DNA of 37,603 bases from Acidobacteriota bacterium. GTDB taxonomy: Bacteria > Acidobacteriota > Terriglobia > Bryobacterales > UBA6623. Below the pieces are notes generated by a model. The model searched no databases, had not been told where the DNA came from, and worked only from the letters and a program-made list of their open reading frames with translations. The DNA lies in NCBI GenBank assembly GCA_016125275.1, contig WGMB01000019.1, forward strand, positions 1 through 37,603, in the 5' to 3' direction. Shown here piece after piece: positions 10,150-17,028 of the stretch (its first letter is position 1; every line of letters begins with the position of its first letter). The position numbers were made by a program, and so were the translations under genes.

Positions 10150-10995
10150 ATGAGGAAATCGGCGCTACTTCTATTGGCGGTCTCGCCCGCCGTTTGCTGG
10201 GCCGAGACGATTTCGGTGGGCAGCGTAGAGCTGGAGATTCCCGCGCCGACGGGCTTCACGGCCGTCACTAACGAGATGACGTCGGTCGTCGAGCTGCAGC
10301 AGAAGTTCGTCTCGCCCAACAACGAGCTGTTTCTCTCTTTCATTCCGCAAGCCGGCAAAGAAACGGCGCTGGCAGGCGACTTGCCGGACCTGTCACGAGG
10401 TTTCTCGGTGCAGTCGAGCAAGAAGGCCATCGACGCAGACATTTCAAAAGCGAACTTTTCAGCGCTCAAGGATACGATCAGAGCCCAAAACGAATCGTTG
10501 CTCGAAAAGATCAACGCCTCGGTGGCCAAGATGATGGAGAAGGCCAACAAGGATGTCGCCGAAGAGTACGACGTGGATTTGGCCCTTTCGATCGCCCAGA
10601 TGGTCCCGATGCCGCCGCATCAAGAGACGGAGCGATTGCTGGCCTTTTCGATGCACGTCAACATGACCGCGAACGACGCCCAAGGTCAGCCCAAGCAGTC
10701 CGTCGCGGTGGTCACGGCAACGCTCGCTCACGTGAAAGGCAAAGTCCTGTTTCTGTACGCGAACGGCAAAGAGGCAGACCTGGACTGGACCAGAGAAGCC
10801 GGCGCCGAATGGGCGAATGCGGTCCTCATGGCGAATCCGCCGGACTTGCTCTCGGAAGCTCGCGAGAGTCGTGGGTCTGCATTCAATCTGATCGATATGG
10901 GCGGCGACGCCATCACCGGCGCGGCAATTGGCCTCTCGATCGGCGTGTTTGCTTGGGTTCGGAAGCGGCTCGCCGCCAAGCGCGAATCCAGCTAA
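10150..10995 (+). CDS. Exported membrane-anchored protein of unknown function
   Basis: I do not recognise this 281-aa protein. It starts with a signal peptide (MRKSALLLLAVSPAVCWAE) and ends with a glycine-rich hydrophobic segment (AITGAAIGLSIGVFAWV) followed by a basic tail RKRLAAKRESS. That implies export with a C-terminal anchor. The middle is mixed beta (residues about 20-90), a charged helical stretch rich in Lys/Glu (about 95-150), then beta (about 160-215). Codon use is noticeably less GC-rich than in flanking genes, for example at 10440-10520, which may indicate recent acquisition. The ATG at 10150 was chosen because it gives a clean signal peptide; upstream in-frame sequence belongs to a shadow of the MFS gene. 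Confidence 0.75.
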   Translation: MRKSALLLLAVSPAVCWAETISVGSVELEIPAPTGFTAVTNEMTSVVELQQKFVSPNNELFLSFIPQAGKETALAGDLPDLSRGFSVQSSKKAIDADISKANFSALKDTIRAQNESLLEKINASVAKMMEKANKDVAEEYDVDLALSIAQMVPMPPHQETERLLAFSMHVNMTANDAQGQPKQSVAVVTATLAHVKGKVLFLYANGKEADLDWTREAGAEWANAVLMANPPDLLSEARESRGSAFNLIDMGGDAITGAAIGLSIGVFAWVRKRLAAKRESS

Positions 10996-11052
10996 GCTCG
11001 AGCCCGCTGCACCGCCCTGAAACATTCTCCGCCGGCCGGCGATCTCCTCGCT

Positions 11053-11057
11053 GGAGG
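11053..11057 (+). promoter_or_regulatory. Shine-Dalgarno of the small basic protein
   Basis: GGAGG lies 10 nt before the ATG at 11068. This is one of the few clear ribosome-binding sites in the window. Confidence 0.6.
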
Positions 11058-11067
11058 ACATTCCGTC

Positions 11068-11370
11068 ATGCCTAGAGGCACATGGAGCGATCGTCGCGAA
11101 CGCCAGTACGAGCACATCAAGGAGAGCCTGGAGAAGCAGGGCAAGGCCAAAGGGCGAGCCAAGGAGATCGCCGCCCGCACGGTGAACAAGACCCGCCGGG
11201 AGCACGGCGAAACGCCCAACGAGACCACCCAAGGCACGGGCAACCCCAATCGCGAGCTCGACAGCCGAACCAAGGACGAGCTCTACAACCGCGCCAAGCA
11301 GCTCGACATCGCGGGCCGCAGCAAGATGAGCAAGGACGAGCTCGTCGCGGCCATCCGCAAGAGCGGCTAG
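11068..11370 (+). CDS. Small basic protein with C-terminal Rho-N/SAP-like domain
   Basis: A 100-aa, very hydrophilic and basic protein. The first 45 residues (MPRGTWSDRRERQYEHIKES, then KGRAKEIAARTVNK) match a widespread small-protein family often labelled plasmid stabilization protein. Residues about 65-98 (SRTKDELYNRAKQLDIAGRS, then KMSKDELVAAIRKS) form a two-helix Rho N-terminal/SAP-like unit, usually nucleic-acid-binding. The plasmid-stability name is a database legacy, and nothing here indicates a toxin-antitoxin pair. It is probably cytoplasmic. It has its own Shine-Dalgarno sequence and lies between two unrelated small genes. A DNA- or RNA-binding stress role is an inference. Confidence 0.8.
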   Translation: MPRGTWSDRRERQYEHIKESLEKQGKAKGRAKEIAARTVNKTRREHGETPNETTQGTGNPNRELDSRTKDELYNRAKQLDIAGRSKMSKDELVAAIRKSG

Positions 11371-11371
11371 C

Positions 11372-11380
11372 TGCTATCGT
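11372..11380 (+). promoter_or_regulatory. Extended -10 promoter of the 138-aa coiled-coil gene
   Basis: TGCTATCGT starts two bases after the upstream stop codon (11368-11370) and ends 16 nt before the ATG at 11397. Confidence 0.45.
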
Positions 11381-11396
11381 GGGTCGAAACGGCCCC

Positions 11397-11813
11397 ATGA
11401 AGACAGCGCGCAACCTCTTGATCGCCTTCGTATTGGGAGCGCTCGTGACGGCGGCGCCGCTCTACCTCCAGCTCCGCGACGCACAACAGCAAGCCGCGGC
11501 CCAGGCTGAGAGGTTGCAGGCGGAGCTCGGCATGGCTCGTTCGCGATTGGCAATTTCCAGCATCCACAGCCGCCTCGGGCTGCTGGCCGCGGCTGTGCGC
11601 AGCGGCGATTTCGCGGCCGCCAAGACGCTCTCCGGCCCCTTGTACGACGACGCCGCCCAGGCCGCGGAATCGAGCGAGGACGCCGACGACCAGCGGAGGC
11701 TGAAGACGCTGGTGGAGACGCGCGACGCAGTGACGGCGGCGCTGGCGACCGAAGACGCCTCCATCCTGCCGCGCCTGGAGCAGTTGTTCCAGCTCCTGGC
11801 CGCCTCGCTGTAG
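11397..11813 (+). CDS. Membrane-anchored coiled-coil protein of unknown function
   Basis: A 138-aa protein with an N-terminal signal anchor (about residues 5-24, LLIAFVLGALVTAAPLYL). A helical stretch rich in Gln and Ala follows (LRDAQQQAAAQAERLQAEL), likely a coiled coil. Two further helices (about 50-85 and 90-138) contain LLAAAVRSGDFAAAKTLSG, which resembles a TPR-like helix pair. It is probably periplasmic and tethered. No enzyme motif is visible. It has its own -10 box and is followed 38 nt later by the thioredoxin gene. Function unknown. Confidence 0.7.
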   Translation: MKTARNLLIAFVLGALVTAAPLYLQLRDAQQQAAAQAERLQAELGMARSRLAISSIHSRLGLLAAAVRSGDFAAAKTLSGPLYDDAAQAAESSEDADDQRRLKTLVETRDAVTAALATEDASILPRLEQLFQLLAASL

Positions 11814-11839
11814 CAAACGGTTTCGCTCGGCCTGCGTCG

Positions 11840-11845
11840 TACAAT
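11840..11845 (+). promoter_or_regulatory. -10 box of the DsbA-like gene
   Basis: TACAAT ends 6 nt before the ATG at 11852, the tightest spacing in the window. It predicts a transcript beginning at the start codon. Confidence 0.6.
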
Positions 11846-11851
11846 ACGACC

Positions 11852-12805
11852 ATGCTTCGGATGCTGTTGGCGGTCGGGCTGACCGCGGTTTCGCTCGCCG
11901 CTCAGGGTTTGTCTCCCCTCGAGGCGACCCCCTCCGCGACCCCTTCGGGGCCGCAACCGCCGACCAACGCGCTCGACAAGGCCGACCTGGCCTTCTACGT
12001 GCGGCATCTGTACGTCTACGGGCCTCAGATCAACGTGGAGGTCGGCGAGTACAAGGAGTCCGAGATCCCCGGGCTGCTCGAGACGACAGTCACGGCCTCT
12101 TACCAGCTCCGCTCCCGCGACCACCAGTTCTTCGTCTCCAAGGACGGCAAGCACCTGCTCGAAGGCAAGACCTACGAGATCGACAAGAACCCCTACTACA
12201 AGGTCAACGAGACGATCGACACGACCTCGGCGCCGTCGTTCGGACAGGAGGGAGCCTCGGTGGTCGTGGTGGCCTACAGCGACTTTCAGTGCCCCTACTG
12301 CGCGCAGGAAGCCAAGGTGCTGCGCGGCCAGCTCATGAACGAGTACGGCAGCCGCGTGCGCGTCTACTTTCGCGACTTCCCCCTGGACATGCACGAATGG
12401 GCGCGCGAGGCGGCCATCGTTGGCCGCTGCATCCAGCGCCAGGAGCCCGAGGCCTTCTGGGCCTATCACGACTGGATCTTCGACAACCAGGGCGCCATCA
12501 CCAAGGACAACTTGAAGGACAAGGCCGTGGAGCAGGCCAAGGGCCACGGCGTGGACCCGCTCAAGCTCACCGGCTGCCTGTCAGACGAGTCGGCGGCGGC
12601 TGAGGTGGAAGCCTCTCTGGGCGAGGGCCGCGTGCTCGGCATCACCTCCACGCCGACCCTGTTCGTCAACGGCCGCCAACTGCCGGGCTCGCAGAAGTGG
12701 GAGCAGCTCAAGGCCGTGATCGACTACGAGCTCGAATACCAGAAGGTCGCCAAGAACGCCGGGGACGACTGCGGCTGCGCGCTCGACCTCGAGTTTCCGA
12801 AATAG
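11852..12805 (+). CDS. Exported DsbA-family thiol oxidoreductase
   Basis: A 317-aa protein with a signal peptide (MLRMLLAVGLTAVSLAAQG). An N-terminal domain of about 100 residues precedes a thioredoxin-like DsbA domain (about 125-300). The active site is Cys147-Pro-Tyr-Cys150 (SDFQCPYCAQEA), and the cis-proline loop is STPTLFVNGRQLPG. The fold matches the DsbA/DsbG-like Thioredoxin_4 group that forms or isomerises disulfides in the periplasm. Two further cysteines lie near the C terminus (DDCGCALD). The N-terminal domain resembles the assembly domain preceding such modules in acidobacterial and deltaproteobacterial homologues, but I cannot assign it. It is transcribed from its own -10 box. 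Confidence 0.88.
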   Translation: MLRMLLAVGLTAVSLAAQGLSPLEATPSATPSGPQPPTNALDKADLAFYVRHLYVYGPQINVEVGEYKESEIPGLLETTVTASYQLRSRDHQFFVSKDGKHLLEGKTYEIDKNPYYKVNETIDTTSAPSFGQEGASVVVVAYSDFQCPYCAQEAKVLRGQLMNEYGSRVRVYFRDFPLDMHEWAREAAIVGRCIQRQEPEAFWAYHDWIFDNQGAITKDNLKDKAVEQAKGHGVDPLKLTGCLSDESAAAEVEASLGEGRVLGITSTPTLFVNGRQLPGSQKWEQLKAVIDYELEYQKVAKNAGDDCGCALDLEFPK

Positions 12806-12845
12806 CCCGGCCGGAATCCTCGTAACGAGGCGGCGGCGAAGGGCA

Positions 12846-12851
12846 TACTAA
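12846..12851 (+). promoter_or_regulatory. -10 box of the M28 peptidase gene
   Basis: TACTAA ends 8 nt before the ATG at 12860, so the leader would be 1-2 nt. Confidence 0.5.
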
Positions 12852-12859
12852 AGCACAGT

Positions 12860-14698
12860 ATGCGCTTCCCCACCCACGCGCGCCTGGCCGCCGGACTCCT
12901 GCTCTCGCTCGGCTTTGCCGTCCACGCGAGCGCCGCTGACGCCGCCTCCGCCGCCCGCTACCTCGAAGACGTCAAGGTCCTGGCCGCCACGGACATGAAA
13001 GGGCGTGGCGCGGGCACGCCGGAGCTCGACCGCGCCGCCGACTACATCGCCGCGGAGTTCGAGCGCCTGGGCCTGAAACCGGCCGGCGAGCACGGCTACT
13101 TCCAACCCTTCCAGGTGACCACCGGCGCGGAGATGGGGCCGCACAACTCCTTGACCGCCGAGAACCTGAACGGCGAGAAGAAACTGACGCCGGGCAAGGA
13201 CTGGGTCCCCATCAACTTCTCCTCCTCGGGCGAGGTCGAGGGCGAGGTCGTCTTCGCCGGCTACGGCATCTCCGCCAAGGAGATGGACTACGACGACTAC
13301 TTCCACTTCGACGTCGCCGACAAGATCGTGATCGTGCTGCGCTACGAGCCGGCCACCTTCCAAAAGGAGAAGACCGAGCAGGCGCGCCGCCAGTACACCC
13401 ACCACGCCAACCTCATCGCCAAGGCCATCAACGCCCGCAACCGCGGCGCCAAGGCCGTGATCCTGGTCAACGGCAAGCGTCCCAACGGAGGCGAGGACGA
13501 GCTGATCCAGTTCGGCTCGACCGCCGGGCCGGACAACGCCGGCATCCCGATGATCCAGGTGAAGAGCTCCATCGTCGAGGGCTGGCTGCGTCGCTCCGGC
13601 AAGTCCCTGAAGCTGCTGCAGCGCGACATCGACGGCAAAGGCGAGCCGCTGTCACTGGCGCTGGCCGACAACTTCAAGCTGCACCTGAAGGTGGATGTGG
13701 AGCGTAAGCAAGCCACCGTGAAGAACGTCGCCGCCTATCTGCCGGGCAAGACCGACGAATACGTCGTCCTGGGCGCGCATTACGACCACCTGGGCCTGGG
13801 CGACGAGAGCTCGCTGGCGCCGGACAAGATCGGCGAGGTCCACCACGGCGCCGACGACAACGCCTCCGGCACGGCCGGCGTGCTGGAGCTCGCGCGGCGC
13901 TTCTCCGGCCAAGAGCGCGGCGAGCGCGGCCTGCTGTTTCTGACCTTTGCGGGCGAGGAGATCGGCTTGCTGGGCTCGCAGCACTGGGTCGAGAACCCCA
14001 CCAAGCCGCTCGACAAAGCCGTGGCCATGCTGAACATGGACATGATCGGCCGCATCGCCAAGGACAAAGTCTACGTCGGCGGCGTGGGCACGGCAGAGGG
14101 CTTCGACGCGTTGGTGAAGCAAGCGGCGGCGGACACCGAGTTCCAGGTGGACTTCTCCAACAGCGGCTACTCGGCCAGCGACCACACGTCGTTCACGGCC
14201 AAGCGCATCCCGGTGCTGTTCTTCTTCTCTGGCCTCCATGGCGACTATCACAAGCCGTCGGACACCTGGGACAAGATCAACGCGCCCCAGGCCGTGGAGC
14301 TGCTCGACATGATCGCGCGCATCGCCGTGGAGATCCGCGACGAGGGCGACCGCCCGCAGTTCTCCAAGGCCGCCGAGGACTCCGGCAACCCGCACGGGGG
14401 CTCGGCGCCGTCGGGCAGCGGCGGAGGCGGCTACGGCCCCTATTTCGGCTCCATCCCGGACTTCGCCGAGGTCCCCAACGGCGTGCGCTTCGCAGACATC
14501 CGTCCGGGCTCCCCGGCCGAGAAGGGCGGCATCCAGGCCGGTGACATCCTCACCGGCTGGAACGGCAAGCCCATCCAGAACCTCTACGACTTCACCTACG
14601 CCCTGCGGGACAGCAAGGTGGGCGACGTGGTGGCGGTGACCCTGCTGCGCGGCTCTGAAACCGTCGAGACGAAGGTGACGCTGGAGCAGCGGCGCTGA
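12860..14698 (+). CDS. Exported M28 zinc aminopeptidase with PA and PDZ domains
   Basis: A 612-aa secreted metallopeptidase. A signal peptide (about 1-26) is followed by an N-terminal region, a PA-like insert (about 125-245), the M28 catalytic domain (about 285-490) and a C-terminal PDZ domain (about 515-610, with RPGSPAEKGGIQAGDILTGW). The di-zinc ligands are all visible: H307 and D309 (GAHYDH), bridging D332 (GADDNASG), E367 with catalytic E366 (AGEE), D394 (NMDMIG) and H464 (YHKPSD). It should remove N-terminal residues from peptides in the periplasm or outside the cell. A Gly/Ser-rich linker (GGSAPSGSGGGGYG) joins the peptidase and PDZ. The PDZ may hold substrates or partners. Confidence 0.93.
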   Translation: MRFPTHARLAAGLLLSLGFAVHASAADAASAARYLEDVKVLAATDMKGRGAGTPELDRAADYIAAEFERLGLKPAGEHGYFQPFQVTTGAEMGPHNSLTAENLNGEKKLTPGKDWVPINFSSSGEVEGEVVFAGYGISAKEMDYDDYFHFDVADKIVIVLRYEPATFQKEKTEQARRQYTHHANLIAKAINARNRGAKAVILVNGKRPNGGEDELIQFGSTAGPDNAGIPMIQVKSSIVEGWLRRSGKSLKLLQRDIDGKGEPLSLALADNFKLHLKVDVERKQATVKNVAAYLPGKTDEYVVLGAHYDHLGLGDESSLAPDKIGEVHHGADDNASGTAGVLELARRFSGQERGERGLLFLTFAGEEIGLLGSQHWVENPTKPLDKAVAMLNMDMIGRIAKDKVYVGGVGTAEGFDALVKQAAADTEFQVDFSNSGYSASDHTSFTAKRIPVLFFFSGLHGDYHKPSDTWDKINAPQAVELLDMIARIAVEIRDEGDRPQFSKAAEDSGNPHGGSAPSGSGGGGYGPYFGSIPDFAEVPNGVRFADIRPGSPAEKGGIQAGDILTGWNGKPIQNLYDFTYALRDSKVGDVVAVTLLRGSETVETKVTLEQRR

Positions 14699-14784
14699 GC
14701 CCTGAGCCAACGGGTCGAGGCCCGGCCGGCGGGCGCCGCGGAAAATTTCCCGGCGCGAGGCGCAAAACCGGGCCGCACCCCTGC

Positions 14785-14814
14785 TTGACACGGACTCGGC
14801 GCTCTGCGTACTCT
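14785..14814 (+). promoter_or_regulatory. tRNA promoter
   Basis: TTGACA (14785-14790), an 18-nt spacer, then TACTCT (14809-14814), with the mature tRNA-Gly beginning 11 nt later. It is the best sigma-70-type -35/-10 pair in the window. Confidence 0.75.
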
Positions 14815-14825
14815 ACGAGAAGGTC

Positions 14826-14901
14826 GCGGGAGTAACTCAGTTGGTAGAGTGCGACCTTGCCAAGGTCGATGTCGCGGGTTCGAGTCCCGTCTCCCGCTCC
14901 A
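14826..14901 (+). tRNA. tRNA-Gly (GCC)
   Basis: A 76-nt cloverleaf. The acceptor GCGGGAG pairs with CTCCCGC. The D arm is CTCAGTTGGTAGAG, and the anticodon stem CGACC/GGTCG carries the loop TTGCCAA (anticodon GCC). The T arm is CGGGTTCGAGTCCCG, the discriminator is T and CCA is encoded. Confidence 0.97.
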
Positions 14902-14910
14902 TGAGTTTCG

Positions 14911-14947
14911 ACGAACGGCCCCAGGCCCATCGGCTGGGGCCGTTCGT
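14911..14947 (+). terminator. Strong hairpin between tRNA-Gly and tRNA-Cys
   Basis: A 14-bp perfect stem (ACGAACGGCCCCAG with CTGGGGCCGTTCGT) and a 9-nt loop lie between the two tRNAs. No T-run follows, so it may be a processing or partial termination element rather than a full terminator. Confidence 0.5.
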
Positions 14948-14971
14948 ATGTCGAAGCTCTCCCAACTCGAA

Positions 14972-15045
14972 GGCGCGGTGGCCGAGTGGCTAGGCAGAGG
15001 TCTGCAAAACCTCGTACACCGGTTCGACTCCGGTCCGCGCCTCCA
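14972..15045 (+). tRNA. tRNA-Cys (GCA)
   Basis: A 74-nt cloverleaf. The acceptor GGCGCGG pairs with CCGCGCC. The D arm is GCCGAGTGGCTAGGC, and the anticodon stem GAGGT/ACCTC carries the loop CTGCAAA (anticodon GCA). The T arm is ACCGGTTCGACTCCGGT, the discriminator is T and CCA is encoded. The last 27 nt recur at 16170-16196, so this tRNA appears to be an integration site. Confidence 0.97.
15019..15045 (+). repeat. attL-like 27-bp repeat (tRNA-Cys 3' end)
   Basis: The final 27 nt of tRNA-Cys, from the T-arm stem through the encoded CCA, are identical to 16170-16196 in the same orientation. This is the usual geometry of a tRNA-targeting integrative element. Confidence 0.8.
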
Positions 15046-15244
15046 ATAAAAACACCCGTAAAATCAACTTTTTCAAGGCCTTGCGGAAAACTTCCGGCGG
15101 AGCCTTCATGATCTCAAGGGGTCCCATGAGGGCTGTCGGGACCAGGTTTGGTCCCGGATTTGGTCCCGCGGAACAGTTCCATTGCGGACACAAGCTCACA
15201 ATTCCCTCTCTTCGTGGAATCCGTCCCCACGGCTTTCATGGCGT

Positions 15245-15955
15245 TCAGGAGCGAACAAAGAATCCCCGCATGCCTCTCCGATTGACCTCCAGCCACCCGT
15301 TCTCCGCCTCCCTCATAATGCCCTCGTTGCGAAGCGAGGATAGGTAGGCAGAGACAGTCGGGCGCCTCGCTCCGATCATGCTAGCGATGGCTTCGTGCTT
15401 AATGCGCCGGTTGATGCGCCACCAACCTTCGCCGATTTCCTCCCCCTCCTGGTCCATCAGCTTTTCGATCAAGTTGGAGAGACGGACTTTCAGGTTCGAG
15501 AACTGCACCCCGTGGCGCTCCGCCATCAGGGCTTGACAGGTCTCGCTCAGCGCCTTCACGAGGTTAGAGCCACGCTCCCCTAGAGCGACCATGGTCGCTT
15601 TAGTGTTGATGACCTCCACGGTGCATTCGCCGACCGCTACAGCGGTGAATTCGTAGTCTTGGTCAAGAAACGCCTCCTCACCAATAAGGGTTCCCTCTTC
15701 GGCTGTCCGGCTGACAGAGCCGGACTCCATCTGGACTGAACCCGACAGAATGACGAACGCCTGGGGCGCGCTGGAGCCGGCCCCAAAGATCAACTGGCCA
15801 TCCGAGAACTTCTTGACGCTTGGCGGCTCCTCCGGTTGGTATCCTGTCGAAACAGTGTGATGATGAATACGATCGTCAATCGTGATCGTGATTGTGTACA
15901 ATGCTTTGCTCTCCGGGCTCACTGATTCCATCATGCGTAGTGGAATCAAACACAT
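15245..15955 (-). CDS. Crp/Fnr-family transcriptional regulator
   Basis: A 236-aa regulator. An N-terminal cyclic-nucleotide-binding-like beta domain spans about residues 45-140 (FSDGQLIFGAGSSAPQAFVI, LSGSVQMESG, EEGTLIGEEAFL). A dimerisation helix and a winged helix-turn-helix follow at about 175-225 (RIKHEAIASMIGARRPTVSA then YLSSLRNEGIM). The usual cAMP phosphate-binding RxS signature is not obvious, so another ligand or none is likely. The start at 15955 has an AAGG about 5 nt upstream; ATGs at 15934 or 15931 are alternatives. It is the only gene of the att-flanked insert. Its promoter -10 lies inside an 18-nt palindrome, which suggests autoregulation. Confidence 0.85.
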   Translation of the reverse strand: MCLIPLRMMESVSPESKALYTITITIDDRIHHHTVSTGYQPEEPPSVKKFSDGQLIFGAGSSAPQAFVILSGSVQMESGSVSRTAEEGTLIGEEAFLDQDYEFTAVAVGECTVEVINTKATMVALGERGSNLVKALSETCQALMAERHGVQFSNLKVRLSNLIEKLMDQEGEEIGEGWWRINRRIKHEAIASMIGARRPTVSAYLSSLRNEGIMREAENGWLEVNRRGMRGFFVRS

Positions 15956-16001
15956 CAGACCTTGCAGGCAATAACGCAGGAGCGTCAGGCGAGAACTGAT
16001 T

Positions 16002-16019
16002 TTCGAGATTTTACTCGAA
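16002..16019. promoter_or_regulatory. Palindromic operator candidate over the regulator's -10
   Basis: TTCGAG-ATTTTA-CTCGAA is a perfect 6-6-6 inverted repeat. The minus-strand -10 (TAAAAT, 16013 to 16008) is exactly its central hexamer. Spacing between half-site centres is about one helical turn, as expected for a dimeric regulator. Confidence 0.5.
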
Positions 16020-16037
16020 CGTTACGACGGTCTACAA
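16008..16037 (-). promoter_or_regulatory. Promoter of the Crp/Fnr-type gene
   Basis: On the minus strand, TTGTAG (16037-16032), an 18-nt spacer and TAAAAT (16013-16008). Transcription would start about 45 nt before the ATG at 15955. Confidence 0.55.
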
Positions 16038-16169
16038 CGCAGACTTCTATCTTTCTGTAAAATTCAGGCAGAATCTCGCTGATCCCAGCCTGGGGCCGAA
16101 CACAAGTGATATGCCATTAAGATTCAATGACATAGAGGCAAGACCGCAAGACCTGCGGAACTCCGTTCG

Positions 16170-16196
16170 CCGGTTCGACTCCGGTCCGCGCCTCCA
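16170..16196 (+). repeat. attR-like 27-bp repeat
   Basis: Identical to the last 27 nt of tRNA-Cys. The 19 nt before it (16151-16169) still match the tRNA at 11 positions, including CTGC of the anticodon loop, so this may be an eroded 3' half of an older tRNA copy. It lacks the 5' half and cannot form a tRNA. Confidence 0.8.
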
Positions 16197-16207
16197 CACC
16201 TCCTCCC

Positions 16208-17008
16208 ATGTCTGACACCCCGCTCGCCAAAGAGCTCTCGGTTCTCGACCAGATCCTGGCCCGGAAGCGCGCCGAGCTCATCGCCGACAAGACCCTGCAT
16301 CCGGAAGCGGAGCTGCTGCAGCGCAAGCAGCCCAAGCGCCGCGGCTTTCGCCGCGCGCTCGAAGCGAAGGCGCCGGCGATCATCGCCGAGGTGAAGCGCG
16401 CGTCGCCCTCCGAGGGCCAGATTCGCGACTCCTTCGACCCGATGCTGATCGCCCGGCAGTACGAAGAAGCCGGCGCAGCCTGCTTGTCAGTCCTCACCGA
16501 CAAGCAGTTCTTCGGCGGAACGATCGACGACCTGGTCTCGGCCCGTGCGGCGGTCAGCCTGCCGGTGTTGCGCAAGGACTTCACGCTCGAGGGCTACCAC
16601 CTGCTGCAGGCGGCGGTGCACGGCGCGGACTGCGTGCTGCTGATCGTGGCGGCGCTGGGCGACACCCAACTGGCCGACCTGCTGCATCAAGCGGCCGAGT
16701 TGGGCTTGGACGCTCTGGTCGAGGTTCACGACGAAGGGGAGCTCGACCGGGCCGTCGCCGTCGGCGCGGAGCTGATCGGCGTCAACAACCGCAACCTCAA
16801 GACGCTCGAGGTCTCGCTCGACACCTCGGTGAAGCTGGCCAAGCGCCTGCCGGCCGGCACGCTGGCCGTGAGCGAGAGCGGCATCCGCACGGCTGACGAC
16901 ATCGCGCGGCTGCGCGACGTCGGCTACCGCGGCTTTCTGGTCGGCACCAGTCTGATGAAGCAGGACGAGCCGGGCAAGGCTCTGGCGAAGCTGTTGGGCC
17001 GGGGCTAG
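16208..17008 (+). CDS. trpC: Indole-3-glycerol phosphate synthase
   Basis: A 266-aa TIM-barrel enzyme of tryptophan synthesis that converts 1-(2-carboxyphenylamino)-1-deoxyribulose 5-phosphate to indole-3-glycerol phosphate. Catalytic residues are visible: Glu61 and Lys63 (AEVKRASPSEG), Lys123 (LRKDF), Glu172 (VEVHDE), Asn194 (GVNNRNL) and the SESGI phosphate loop (222-226). Length is typical. No other trp gene is in the window. The ATG lies 11 nt after the att-like repeat, so the inserted segment now supplies whatever lies upstream. Without the insert, trpC would directly follow tRNA-Cys. The next gene starts 20 nt after its stop and is probably cotranscribed. Confidence 0.95.
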   Translation: MSDTPLAKELSVLDQILARKRAELIADKTLHPEAELLQRKQPKRRGFRRALEAKAPAIIAEVKRASPSEGQIRDSFDPMLIARQYEEAGAACLSVLTDKQFFGGTIDDLVSARAAVSLPVLRKDFTLEGYHLLQAAVHGADCVLLIVAALGDTQLADLLHQAAELGLDALVEVHDEGELDRAVAVGAELIGVNNRNLKTLEVSLDTSVKLAKRLPAGTLAVSESGIRTADDIARLRDVGYRGFLVGTSLMKQDEPGKALAKLLGRG

Positions 17009-17028
17009 ATTTTCCCTTGTAGCGACCG

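Larger units (their letters stand above)
15046..16196. mobile_element. Probable remnant of a tRNA-Cys-targeting integrative element
   Basis: The 1151-bp segment is bounded by the tRNA-Cys 3' end and its perfect 27-bp direct repeat. It is clearly less GC-rich than its surroundings (about half G+C by eye) and separates tRNA-Cys from trpC, which begins 11 nt after the right repeat. The only convincing gene inside is a Crp/Fnr-type regulator on the minus strand. No integrase is present. A short minus-strand reading frame at 15114-15296 ending in a GTKSGTKPGP-like tail might be a leftover of one, but this is weak. The remaining non-coding stretches (15046-15244 and 15956-16169) show only the regulator's promoter. 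Confidence 0.65.

Noticed and set aside
14990-15199. A minus-strand frame ending in EARTGVEPVYEVLQTSA
   Set aside because: This is the well-known antisense translation of a tRNA 3' half, not a protein.
15114-15296. Integrase C-terminal fragment in the tRNA-Cys insert
   Set aside because: Only a short GTKSGTKPGP-like tail is suggestive; no catalytic motif is present, so it is not called as a pseudogene.
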